From: Bacilli bacterium
GTDB lineage: Bacteria; Bacillota_I; Bacilli_A; RFN20; CAG-826
Direction: 5' to 3'
Length of the DNA stretch: 24,033 nt
Assembly (NCBI GenBank): GCA_024693415.1
Contig: JAILKX010000063.1
Location: forward strand, 1-24,033
This document shows, in pieces, positions 14,289 through 20,814 of this stretch. The stretch's first letter is position 1. The number at the start of each line of letters is the position of its first letter. A program made the position numbers and the translations under genes. The notes beneath the pieces were generated by a model. That model saw only the letters and a program-made list of their open reading frames with translations. It ran no database searches and was not told the DNA's origin.

Positions 14289-14723
14289 AAAAAACAGGAT
14301 TTGACACTTTGGGAAAAGAATGCGCTTTCGTTCATGAATCGAGGACGAAATAAAAGAATGGGCGCATCGCTATATTCGGCTGGCTGGGCCATGGTATTTA
14401 ACTGTTTCCGCCTTTTTGCGTTGACGAAGGCAAAGAATTCTTGGCGGTCGGGAGCGGAGGCGATGGAAGCGTCATTGGGATACGTACATATATAAAGGAA
14501 AAGGAGAGGTGAGCGAGAACGGAGATCTTGGCGCCTTGCCCAGGAAGCAGACCGGCGGCGCACTCGCGCTGCGAAAAACAACGTGATTTTTCGGTATTAA
14601 TGAGCAAAATAACCACACAGAGCGTAATGTTTTGCCAAAAATTATGGTTGAAATAATAATCCGTTATAAAGCGTAATTATTACTATAAATTTTTGAATTG
14701 GTCTTGGTGGTGCTGAAACAACG
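14289..14723. other. Long non-coding gap upstream of ppdK
   Basis: Open frames here are short, lack ribosome sites and give no protein-like sequence. A TTGACA at 14301-14306 has no matching -10. The stretch 14594-14700 is clearly more AT-rich than its surroundings. It carries a direct repeat AGCGTAAT (14621-14628 and 14670-14677), with the palindrome GTAATTATTAC (14673-14683) overlapping the second copy. No tRNA, SRP, RNase P or tmRNA signature was recognised. Confidence 0.5.
14513..14593. ncRNA. Hairpin cluster, possible small structured RNA
   Basis: GCGAG (14513-14517) pairs with CTCGC (14563-14567). They enclose an inner stem, GCGCC-TT-GCC (14531-14540) with GGCGGCGC (14554-14561), around a 13-base loop containing AGGAAGCAG. 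A second hairpin, CGAAAAA/TTTTTCG (14572-14578 with 14587-14593), follows directly. The loop recalls part of the SRP RNA tip, but the required CCGGAAGG context is absent, so no family is assigned. Strand is uncertain. Confidence 0.25.
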
Positions 14724-14754
14724 AAAAAACGATGCATCATGGTTTGACACATCG
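14724..14754 (-). terminator. Terminator of the nucleotidyltransferase-HAD gene
   Basis: On the minus strand CGATG (14754-14750) pairs with CATCG (14734-14730), with an inner TCA/TGA pairing, followed by six T (14729-14724). Confidence 0.65.
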
Positions 14755-14810
14755 CTTGATTGGCTATGGGGTCGGATTTTCGATTTTGGAGGGGCTTTGT
14801 TGCGAGATCT

Positions 14811-16055
14811 TTATTTCAGGATGACGTTTTTGACGGCGTCCAAAAGGTTCTCGCAAATATAGTCCGGCTTAGCGTCTCCGAACTTCTTTCTGGGGTTTGG
14901 ATCGCCGGTGGTGACCAGCACGGTTTTGACCCCGGCGTTGATGCCCGTCTGGACGTCTTGGGTCGTGTCGCCAACCATCCAGGAGGAACCGAAATCGATG
15001 TTGTATCTCTCCGCGGCTTTCTTAAGCATCCCGGTGCCTGGCTTTCTGCAATCGCAGACCTTCACGAAATCCATGTTCGAGTGTTCGCCGCGCGCATAGG
15101 GGAAGTGGGGGCAGAAGTAAAGGTCGTCGAGGATCGCCCCTTCCTTATTTAATAGGGAATGGAGTTTGAAGTGGACCTGTTCCAAGGTCAAGAGGTCGGT
15201 CTCGCCGAAAGCGATGACCGGCTGGTTCGTGGTCACGACCGCGAGGTACCCCGATTCGTTGATGAGCTTGACCGCCTCAACGACATCGTCCTTCAGCTTG
15301 AGGATGCTTGGCTCAACGACGAACGGGCCGAAGACGTTCAGCACGCCATCGCGGTCCAAGAAGATGCATTTCTGCTTTCGGTCCAAACGCCTTTGGGCAG
15401 GCAGCCCTTTCTCGACGAGTTCCTCAAGGCGCGGATTCGCATAAACATCTTCAACGAATTCGGTGGAACGGTATCCATAGCAATTCCCCGTGGCGAATGT
15501 CGGATGGATGATTTCGGTCATGAGGTCGAGCGGCTCGGGGTCGCCAACGAAAGTTGAGGCGAGCGTCTCGCCGACGTAAGCGATTCCCTTGAAGCGGGTC
15601 GGAGAACGGAAGTAGCCTTCCCCGCCGCCGAAATCGATGCGCGTGACCTTGCCGGATTCGCTGATCCCGAACGCCGGCGCCGTCTCGTCGATCGCGTTTT
15701 GCAGGAAAACGGTCAAGGCGCCTTCATGCTCTTCATGGAACTTCTCGAAGCGGGAAAACGCGATCTCAAAATAGGAGGACCCATCGATATAGATGTATCC
15801 CGAATCGAACAACTGGCTTGCGATATAGAGGTATCCGCCGGTGCCTAAATCGCACTCAGAAGAAACGGCAATTATCTGCGCATTTCCCGCAAATTCCGCG
15901 CAAATCGCATCGAATTCGCTTCCTTTTTCGCAGCAGATCCCGATTTTGTCCGCTCCGGTTTCGAGCAGGTTCCTCACCTGGTGGCGGACCAGTTTCTCGC
16001 CGTGGATAACCTCTAAGGCGGCCTTAGGGTTCCGATAATAGATAAACGCGTTCAT
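14811..16055 (-). CDS. Degenerate sugar nucleotidyltransferase fused to HAD-IIIA (GmhB-like) phosphatase
   Basis: This 414-residue protein has two parts. Residues 1-220 follow the sugar-1-phosphate nucleotidyltransferase pattern: PKAALEVIHGEKLVRHQV (10-27), DLGTGGYLYIA (69-79) and IDGSSYFEI (90-98, D91 in the metal-binding place). The N-terminal glycine-rich nucleotide loop (GGxGTR) is missing: the protein begins only 9 residues before the PKA motif. Residues 228-414 are a HAD-IIIA phosphatase with FLDRDGVLN (D234, D236), TTNQ (T275), a GmhB-like zinc loop (C315, H317, C334, C336), RKPG (K338) and GDTTQD (D363, D367), all intact. The phosphatase is likely active on a sugar bisphosphate or phosphate. 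The first domain may only bind sugar. ATG 16055 looks leaderless. Confidence 0.88.
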   Translation of the reverse strand: MNAFIYYRNPKAALEVIHGEKLVRHQVRNLLETGADKIGICCEKGSEFDAICAEFAGNAQIIAVSSECDLGTGGYLYIASQLFDSGYIYIDGSSYFEIAFSRFEKFHEEHEGALTVFLQNAIDETAPAFGISESGKVTRIDFGGGEGYFRSPTRFKGIAYVGETLASTFVGDPEPLDLMTEIIHPTFATGNCYGYRSTEFVEDVYANPRLEELVEKGLPAQRRLDRKQKCIFLDRDGVLNVFGPFVVEPSILKLKDDVVEAVKLINESGYLAVVTTNQPVIAFGETDLLTLEQVHFKLHSLLNKEGAILDDLYFCPHFPYARGEHSNMDFVKVCDCRKPGTGMLKKAAERYNIDFGSSWMVGDTTQDVQTGINAGVKTVLVTTGDPNPRKKFGDAKPDYICENLLDAVKNVILK

Positions 16056-16061
16056 GAGGTA

Positions 16062-16067
16062 ATTGTA
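16062..16067 (-). promoter_or_regulatory. -10 box of the nucleotidyltransferase-HAD gene
   Basis: The minus strand reads TACAAT, ending 6 bases before ATG 16055, which predicts a leaderless message. The -35 position is occupied by the GC-rich inverted repeat at 16074-16090 rather than a -35 hexamer. Confidence 0.55.
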
Positions 16068-16073
16068 CTCTCT

Positions 16074-16090
16074 CGCGGGCGTGCCCCGCG
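16074..16090. repeat. GC-rich perfect inverted repeat between divergent genes
   Basis: CGCGGG-CGTGC-CCCGCG, 6-5-6, lies in the 98-base space between the divergent nucleotidyltransferase-HAD and sugar kinase genes, over the -35 region of the former. It has no T tail. It is a candidate operator shared by the two genes. Confidence 0.45.
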
Positions 16091-16153
16091 ACTGGTTTCA
16101 ACTGTAGAATTCCCCGCGCGCAATGATGTATGATTTTTTACGAGGAAAAGAAT

Positions 16154-17716
16154 ATGGAACCACTTGTAATGACGTTCGATTTCGGCACGCAGTCGGTGCG
16201 CGCCTCGATTTACGATGCCCAGGGCAATTGCCTGATCGCTGAGAAGGAGCCCTATCGCCCCGCCTATTTCGCCACCAAGCCCTGGTACGCCGAGCAGGAC
16301 CCCGAATACTATTTCCAGTGCCTCTGCTCCTGCACCAAGAGGATCTCCGAAAAGAAGCCCGAACTCATTGACCAAGTCGAAGCGATCACCATGACCTGCT
16401 TCCGCGATTCCGCCGTCCTCCTCGACAAAGACAACAAGGTCCTCCGCCCGATGATCCTCTGGCTCGACCAAAGGATGGCCAAATGCGAGGAGAAGCTCCC
16501 CTTCATTTCCCGCCTTGCCTTCGCCCTCGTCGGCAAAACCGGCACCATCGAGATCAATAGGCGCCGCACCATGGCCAACTGGGTCAGGGAAAACGAGCCC
16601 GAGATCTGGGACAAATGCGCCAAGTACGTCGCCATCTCGACCTACTTCATCTATCGCCTTACCGGAGAATTGGTCGACTGCCCGAGCGATTTCACCGGAC
16701 ATTATCCCCTCGATTACAAGAAGAGGGAGTGGTACAAAGAGCCCACCAAGCACCTCCAGGGCCAAGTCTTCGGTGTCCGCAAAGACCAGCTATGCAAACT
16801 CGTCCCCGGCGAAGCCCTTTTGGGCGAAATAAGCGAGGAGGCCGCTAAATTAACGGGCCTCAAAGCAGGCATGAAGATGTATGCCGCCGGAAGCGACAAA
16901 TCCTGCGAAACCCTAGGCACAGGCGTTACGGATGAGACCTATTGCTCCATCTCCTTAGGCACCGCCTGCACCGTCGAGACCACCAGCAAGAAATTCATCT
17001 CGCCAGCCCCCTTCCTCCCCGCATACCCTAACGTTCTGCCCGACCGCTACAACGTCGATATCCAGATCTACCGCGGATTCTGGATGATCAACTGGTTCTT
17101 GTCCCAGTTCGCCGGCGTCGATATCGAAGACGTCGCCCTCGCCGACATCAACCCCCAGGAATACAACGAAAAGCTCCACGAAGTCCCGCCGGGATCAAGC
17201 GGCCTCATCGTCCAGCCCTTCTGGGGTTCCAACCTCGATAAGCCCGAGACCAAAGGCCTCATCATCGGCTTCTCCGACAGCGTTACCAAGGAGCACGTCT
17301 ACCGCGCCATCATCGAAGGCATCACCTATGAATTACGGGAAGCCAAAGAACGCTTCGAGAAGAGCATCGGCCACAAATTCGAAGCCGTCCGCATCGCCGG
17401 AGGCGGCGCCCGCTCCCCCGAAATCTGTCAGATCATCGCCAATATCTTAGGAACGAGGGTCGAGAAGGTCCAAACCATCGAAACCTCCTCCTTAGGAGCC
17501 GCGATGTCGGGCTTCCTGTCCATCAAGAAATACGCCTCCCCCGAAGAAGCCGTCAAGGCGATGGTCAGGAAAGGCGATTCCTATGAACCCGACCCCAAGG
17601 AGCAAGCCGTCTACGACGAGCTCTATGAGAACGTCTACAAAAAGCTTTACCCCAAACTCAAGGACACCTACAAATACCTATACGACTTCTCCCTAAGAAC
17701 CGGCGAGAACGACTGA
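16154..17716 (+). CDS. FGGY-family carbohydrate kinase
   Basis: This 520-residue cytoplasmic kinase has two actin-like FGGY halves. The N-terminal phosphate-binding motif is FDFGTQSVRA (8-17). The central region has DFTGHYPLDY and GSDKSCETLGTG, the latter matching the start of the C-terminal domain. The ATP-side signature IAGGGARSPEICQIIANILG lies near residue 415. The family phosphorylates sugars such as xylulose, glycerol or fuculose; this one most resembles the poorly characterised YgcE-like subgroup, and its substrate cannot be read from sequence. ATG 16154 has GAGGA 7 bases upstream; an earlier ATG at 16130 lies upstream of that site and overlaps a TATGAT that may be the -10. Arg codons are mixed AGG and CGC. 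Confidence 0.92.
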   Translation: MEPLVMTFDFGTQSVRASIYDAQGNCLIAEKEPYRPAYFATKPWYAEQDPEYYFQCLCSCTKRISEKKPELIDQVEAITMTCFRDSAVLLDKDNKVLRPMILWLDQRMAKCEEKLPFISRLAFALVGKTGTIEINRRRTMANWVRENEPEIWDKCAKYVAISTYFIYRLTGELVDCPSDFTGHYPLDYKKREWYKEPTKHLQGQVFGVRKDQLCKLVPGEALLGEISEEAAKLTGLKAGMKMYAAGSDKSCETLGTGVTDETYCSISLGTACTVETTSKKFISPAPFLPAYPNVLPDRYNVDIQIYRGFWMINWFLSQFAGVDIEDVALADINPQEYNEKLHEVPPGSSGLIVQPFWGSNLDKPETKGLIIGFSDSVTKEHVYRAIIEGITYELREAKERFEKSIGHKFEAVRIAGGGARSPEICQIIANILGTRVEKVQTIETSSLGAAMSGFLSIKKYASPEEAVKAMVRKGDSYEPDPKEQAVYDELYENVYKKLYPKLKDTYKYLYDFSLRTGEND

Positions 17717-17720
17717 TCAA

Positions 17721-17726
17721 TATAAT
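17721..17726 (+). promoter_or_regulatory. -10-like TATAAT after the sugar kinase stop
   Basis: A perfect TATAAT begins 4 bases after the kinase stop codon and about 11 bases before the structured stretch. No -35 is visible; it could start a small RNA. Confidence 0.3.
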
Positions 17727-17732
17727 AAGGAT

Positions 17733-17951
17733 ATATCCCTGGCCCCTGCCCGAGCTTGGTTTTTCAAGCTGTCGGGGCAGGCCCCGAGCCAGAGGACATA
17801 CTATGGCCGGTTTTGGCCGAATTTCGATACACGTCCCCCATGGATTTGCTTGCATTAAGGACATGCGAAGTCCTCGTTTTCGGCGATTTGGGTCTTGACC
17901 GAGGTGGGCACCCAGAGCTAAAGGGGAACTTAGCTCTGGCGCCGCCCGGGG
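17733..17951 (+). ncRNA. Candidate structured non-coding RNA of unknown family
   Basis: This 220-base stretch has no plausible gene but many stems. A closing helix joins CCCTGG (17737-17742) and CCGGGG (17946-17951). A long hairpin is formed by CCTGCCC and AGCTTG (17745-17758) with CAAGCT and GGGCAGG (17765-17781). GAGGAC (17792-17797) can pair with GTCCTC (17870-17875). A hairpin CTTGCAT/ATGCGAAG spans 17849-17870. A perfect 10-bp hairpin CCAGAGCTAA/TTAGCTCTGG spans 17912-17939. The closed-rod shape recalls 6S RNA, but no family signature was recognised and the strand is not certain. It could also be a long 3' UTR of the kinase. Confidence 0.4.
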
Positions 17952-17980
17952 AAAGAAAAACGACATCCGAAGATGCCGTT
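17951..17980 (-). terminator. Terminator of tetR
   Basis: On the minus strand AACGGCATC-TTCG-GATGTCGTT (17980-17959), a 9-bp stem with one G-U pair and a C(UUCG)G tetraloop, is followed by TTTCTTTC. It starts 6 bases after the tetR stop. Confidence 0.85.
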
Positions 17981-17986
17981 ATTTGA

Positions 17987-18595
17987 TTATTGAATGGGAT
18001 GCTTGAGGAGCATGCCGTAGAGGACGTCGGAGGTGAAGTACTTATTGTTCTTTCCGTTGTCCTTGCGGTCGATCATCTTGACGTAGTAGAGGTCATGGAT
18101 GATTCCGGCGATTTCCTGCTCGCTTCCGTTGATGACGTCACCGTCGACTTGCCCTTCATGGACGAGCTTTTCGAGGGTCGGGAGGATCAGATGGCTCTTG
18201 GAGACGTCTTCGATGTCCTTGGGGAGCTTGGTTGCCTTGATGAGCCTCAGCCAGATCATGGCGAGGTTGAACACCTTGGTTCCGGCGGAAAGGGTGTCCG
18301 CCATATAGTCGCAGAGGATCCTGAGGCCATTCGCGCCTCCGATCTCGGCCGCTTTCTCAACGGGCGGGATGACCCCATTGGGGATGACGACTTCCTGAAG
18401 TACGGCTCTGATGACGTCCTCTTTGGCCTGGAAGTAGTGGTAGAAGAGGCCGTGCGAGCAATCAACGACCGCGGTGATGTCATCGATAGCGACCGAGTCA
18501 TAGTCCTTCGTGGCGAAGACCCTGACTGCCGCGGCGATGATCTTGCCTCTCCGCTTGTCTTTGATTACCTGATTTTGCTGGGGTGTTCTAGGCAT
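17987..18595 (-). CDS. TetR/AcrR family transcriptional regulator
   Basis: This 202-residue regulator has an N-terminal DNA-binding domain at about 14-62 with the typical helix-turn-helix: IIAAAVRVFATKDYDSVAID, then ITAVVDCSHGLFYHYFQAKE. The remainder is the variable ligand-binding and dimer domain. Start ATG 18595 has a strong GGAGGA upstream. It is encoded downstream of the DUF368 gene on the same strand (96 bases away) and has its own promoter, so DUF368 or tetR itself are plausible targets. The convergent sugar kinase is less likely. The ligand is unknown. Confidence 0.95.
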   Translation of the reverse strand: MPRTPQQNQVIKDKRRGKIIAAAVRVFATKDYDSVAIDDITAVVDCSHGLFYHYFQAKEDVIRAVLQEVVIPNGVIPPVEKAAEIGGANGLRILCDYMADTLSAGTKVFNLAMIWLRLIKATKLPKDIEDVSKSHLILPTLEKLVHEGQVDGDVINGSEQEIAGIIHDLYYVKMIDRKDNGKNNKYFTSDVLYGMLLKHPIQ

Positions 18596-18616
18596 GGGAT
18601 TCCTCCGGTGACTTGG

Positions 18617-18646
18617 ATAATATACGAACTGTAAATTTTAAGTCAA
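18617..18646 (-). promoter_or_regulatory. tetR promoter
   Basis: The minus strand has TTGACT (18646-18641) and, after 18 bases, TATTAT (18622-18617); TATATT at 18624-18619 with a 16-base spacer is an alternative. The predicted leader is about 15 bases and contains GGAGG. Just upstream lies a direct repeat TTAATTTG (18653-18660 and 18675-18682, plus-strand reading) that could be a regulator site. Confidence 0.55.
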
Positions 18647-18691
18647 TCATTTTTAATTTGACATTTTCATAAAGTTAATTTGCAATTCCGC

Positions 18692-19609
18692 TTAATTTTT
18701 GTTTTTGCGCCTTTTTACCAGCAAAAACATTACGGCGGCAGCGATTAAAAAGGCTAGACCACCCACGATGTACTGCCATGGCTGGTTGTTGTTGGGGTTT
18801 GAGTATGTCGGCCAGATTTGATTGTTGACGAACATTGACACCAAAGAGCCTAAGACGAAGCCCAAGACGACCGAATAGGTTGACCTCTTGTGCTCGGACA
18901 GGGCTTTCTTGAGGAGGCCGGACACCGAGAGCATGCCGACGACGACGCCGACGACGAGGCAGGCGATGAGGATCAAGCCGGTCCCGAGGCGGTCGTGGTT
19001 ATGGAGGATGGAATTGTCACCGATAAAGATGTCGAGGACCGGGTTGTAGAGGCCGAAGATGAAGAGGATCATCGCCCCGGAGATGCCGGGGATGATGCAG
19101 GCGACCGCGGCGACGGCGCCCACGATGACGGCGACGATGTAGATGTACCAGTTGGCGTTGGGGTTGAGGAACGCCTCATCGAAGGAAAACCAATGGAATA
19201 CGTATGCCAAAACCGAGAGGACCCCGATTGCGGTCCCGATGATGAACCCGGTCGCGATGAGGGAGATTTCCTTGGCTTGGGGCTTGCCTTCGCCCATGCC
19301 GTCAAAGATGACGGGGAGGCCGCCGACGGTGATGCCGGCGCAAAGGGAGACGATGATGAAGGGGATGTAGTCCCATAGCTTTTTCTCGGCGTAAAGCAGG
19401 ATCACCGTCGCGATGATCCAGCCGAGGAAGATCGGGATGAGGGCCATCGCCGACTTCCAGAATTGCTTCCTGAGGTTGGCGAGGTTCGTGATGAGCTTAT
19501 CGTAAACATTGACGATGATGCCGATGGTGCCCGCCGAAGCCCCCGGGAGCATACCGACGCCTAGGGCGGTGCCCCTGGCGAAATCCGTAAACCATTCTTT
19601 TGCAGTCAT
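18692..19609 (-). CDS. DUF368 membrane protein (PopT-like undecaprenyl phosphate transporter)
   Basis: This 305-residue polytopic membrane protein starts at MTAKEWFTDF. The two conserved re-entrant motifs of DUF368 are present: GVGMLPGASAGTIGIIVNVY near residue 17 and CIIPGISGAMILFIFGLY near the middle, with about eight hydrophobic segments and a Lys/Arg-rich tail. DUF368 members (PopT) have been shown to recycle the C55 lipid carrier of cell-wall synthesis to the inner leaflet. An earlier TTG-type start at 19651 was rejected because a TATACT box lies between it and ATG 19609, which predicts a leaderless message. It is divergent from the flavodoxin-pth-mfd operon and is followed by tetR. Confidence 0.9.
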   Translation of the reverse strand: MTAKEWFTDFARGTALGVGMLPGASAGTIGIIVNVYDKLITNLANLRKQFWKSAMALIPIFLGWIIATVILLYAEKKLWDYIPFIIVSLCAGITVGGLPVIFDGMGEGKPQAKEISLIATGFIIGTAIGVLSVLAYVFHWFSFDEAFLNPNANWYIYIVAVIVGAVAAVACIIPGISGAMILFIFGLYNPVLDIFIGDNSILHNHDRLGTGLILIACLVVGVVVGMLSVSGLLKKALSEHKRSTYSVVLGFVLGSLVSMFVNNQIWPTYSNPNNNQPWQYIVGGLAFLIAAAVMFLLVKRRKNKN

Positions 19610-19617
19610 AATGGGTA

Positions 19618-19623
19618 AGTATA
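19618..19623 (-). promoter_or_regulatory. -10 box of the DUF368 gene
   Basis: The minus strand reads TATACT, ending 8 bases before ATG 19609. No Shine-Dalgarno site is present. A TTGTAT that could be a -35 lies 22 bases upstream, which is too far. Confidence 0.55.
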
Positions 19624-19686
19624 GCGGTCTTGGAACGCGCGCGCTATACAATACTCGCGAAATGGCATGGCGAATCGCGCATCATG

Positions 19687-19695
19687 TGATAATAT
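19687..19695 (+). promoter_or_regulatory. Extended -10 of the flavodoxin-pth-mfd operon
   Basis: TGATAATAT ends 7 bases before ATG 19703 and is identical to the nonamer before the solute-binding protein gene. A leaderless start is predicted. A second -10-like TACAAT (19647-19652) further upstream would give a longer leader without a ribosome site. Confidence 0.6.
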
Positions 19696-19702
19696 TTGAG
19701 CC

Positions 19703-20248
19703 ATGCGAATCTTAGTGCTTTACAAATCGTCCGTAGGATCCACCAAGGCCTACGCGGAAGACCTGGCGAAAATGGTCGGAGGGGACGTGCTTCCCCTCAA
19801 CAAACTGAACTGGAAGAAGGCTTTGCCGATGTATGACGCGTTCGTCTTCGGCGGCTGGGTGCGCAACGGCGTCATCCAGGGCTTGAACGACTTCATGGTC
19901 CATTACGACGACATGAATGAGGCCAAGAAGGACATCATCGTCTTCTCCTCCGGCATGTCGATCCCGACGAAAGCCGGGCGCGATGAGCTCATTTCGAGCA
20001 ACATCCTCGACCTTTACCACGTTCGTTATTACCAGCTGCGCGGGAGCTTTGACATCAACAAGCTGAACTTCGTGAACAAATTCATCATGAAGAAATCCCT
20101 CCAGTACATCGAAAACGATCCCGATGCCTCGGCGGAGAGGAGGTCTTTGACCGCGCTTCTCGAACACCCGATCGAATACTATGACCACGAGGGCGTCGAA
20201 AGGATCGCGACCGTATTGAACAAGATCGCCGCGACCAAGGAAGCATGA
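19703..20248 (+). CDS. Flavodoxin-domain protein (HemG/flavodoxin_5-like)
   Basis: This 181-residue cytoplasmic protein begins with the flavodoxin FMN-phosphate loop: ILVLYKSSVGSTKAYAEDLA (3-22). It continues with YDAFVFGGWVRNGVIQGLNDF (from about 44) and a FSSGMS segment that normally contacts the isoalloxazine ring. The layout resembles the short flavodoxin-domain proteins related to menaquinone-dependent protoporphyrinogen oxidase HemG, but no haem genes are near, so a generic redox role is safer. It is the first gene of the operon; its stop overlaps the pth start (ATGA). Confidence 0.85.
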   Translation: MRILVLYKSSVGSTKAYAEDLAKMVGGDVLPLNKLNWKKALPMYDAFVFGGWVRNGVIQGLNDFMVHYDDMNEAKKDIIVFSSGMSIPTKAGRDELISSNILDLYHVRYYQLRGSFDINKLNFVNKFIMKKSLQYIENDPDASAERRSLTALLEHPIEYYDHEGVERIATVLNKIAATKEA

Positions 20249-20814
20249 AGTTAGTCGTGGGGCTAGGCAATCCCGGCCGGCAATATGAGAACACCCGCCA
20301 CAACATGGGGTTTATGGCGGTCGACAAATTCGCCGAGATGGCGAAGGCCGATTTCGACCGCAACATGTTCAAGGGCACTTATGCCATCTGCAAGAACCCG
20401 GCGTTCGATGACACGATCATCATTTTGAAGCCGGAAACCCTCATGAACCTCTCGGGGGAATGCGTCCAGCAGATGATGCATTACTTCAAAATCGAAACCG
20501 AGGACGTGATCGTCGTGTATGACGACATGGCCTTAGAGCCCGGCAAGATCCGCTTGCGTCCTTTTGGAAGCTCCGGCGGGCAGAAGGGGATGCAGAACAT
20601 CATCGACAACGTCGGCACCGACCAGATCAAACGCATCAGGGTCGGGATCGGCGAGCCGCCTCATGGCGGGGTCGATTGGGTGCTTGGCAAGCCCTCGGGC
20701 GAAGACCTTGAGAAGCTTAACGAGGCGACCTCAAACGCGGCGCGCGCCATCAGGGACGCGCTGCTCAAAGGATGGTCGTTCGCGATGAACCACTACAACG
20801 GCAAGGAGAACTGA
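20245..20814 (+). CDS. pth: Peptidyl-tRNA hydrolase
   Basis: This 189-residue enzyme recycles peptidyl-tRNA released from stalled ribosomes by cleaving the ester bond. Family motifs are GLGNPGRQYENTRHNMGF (6-23, with N9 and catalytic His19), KPETLMNLSG (N68) and YDDMALEPGKIRLRPFGSSGG (from 92, D93 being the conserved Asp next to the active site). The usual GGHNG segment reads GGQKG here: the Asn that binds substrate in E. coli (N114) is Lys114. Length is normal. The start overlaps the upstream stop, with AAGGA only three bases before ATG. It lies directly before mfd, a common arrangement in Firmicutes. Confidence 0.97.
   Translation: MKLVVGLGNPGRQYENTRHNMGFMAVDKFAEMAKADFDRNMFKGTYAICKNPAFDDTIIILKPETLMNLSGECVQQMMHYFKIETEDVIVVYDDMALEPGKIRLRPFGSSGGQKGMQNIIDNVGTDQIKRIRVGIGEPPHGGVDWVLGKPSGEDLEKLNEATSNAARAIRDALLKGWSFAMNHYNGKEN

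Noticed and set aside
14301..14329. TTGACA at 14301 as a promoter
   Set aside because: No -10-like hexamer lies 16-18 bases downstream and no gene follows on that strand.
14541..14553. AGGAAGCAG loop as part of an SRP (4.5S) RNA
   Set aside because: The SRP tip needs the CCGGAAGG tetraloop context and the matching symmetric loop; neither is present.
14280..14616. Small open frames in the ppdK upstream gap (for example 14280-14495 plus, 14398-14616 minus)
   Set aside because: They overlap each other, have no ribosome site or family-like sequence, and cover hairpins and AT-rich DNA.
16052..16765. 237-codon minus-strand open frame over the sugar kinase start
   Set aside because: It is antisense to the FGGY kinase and to the divergent promoters, and its translation matches no family.
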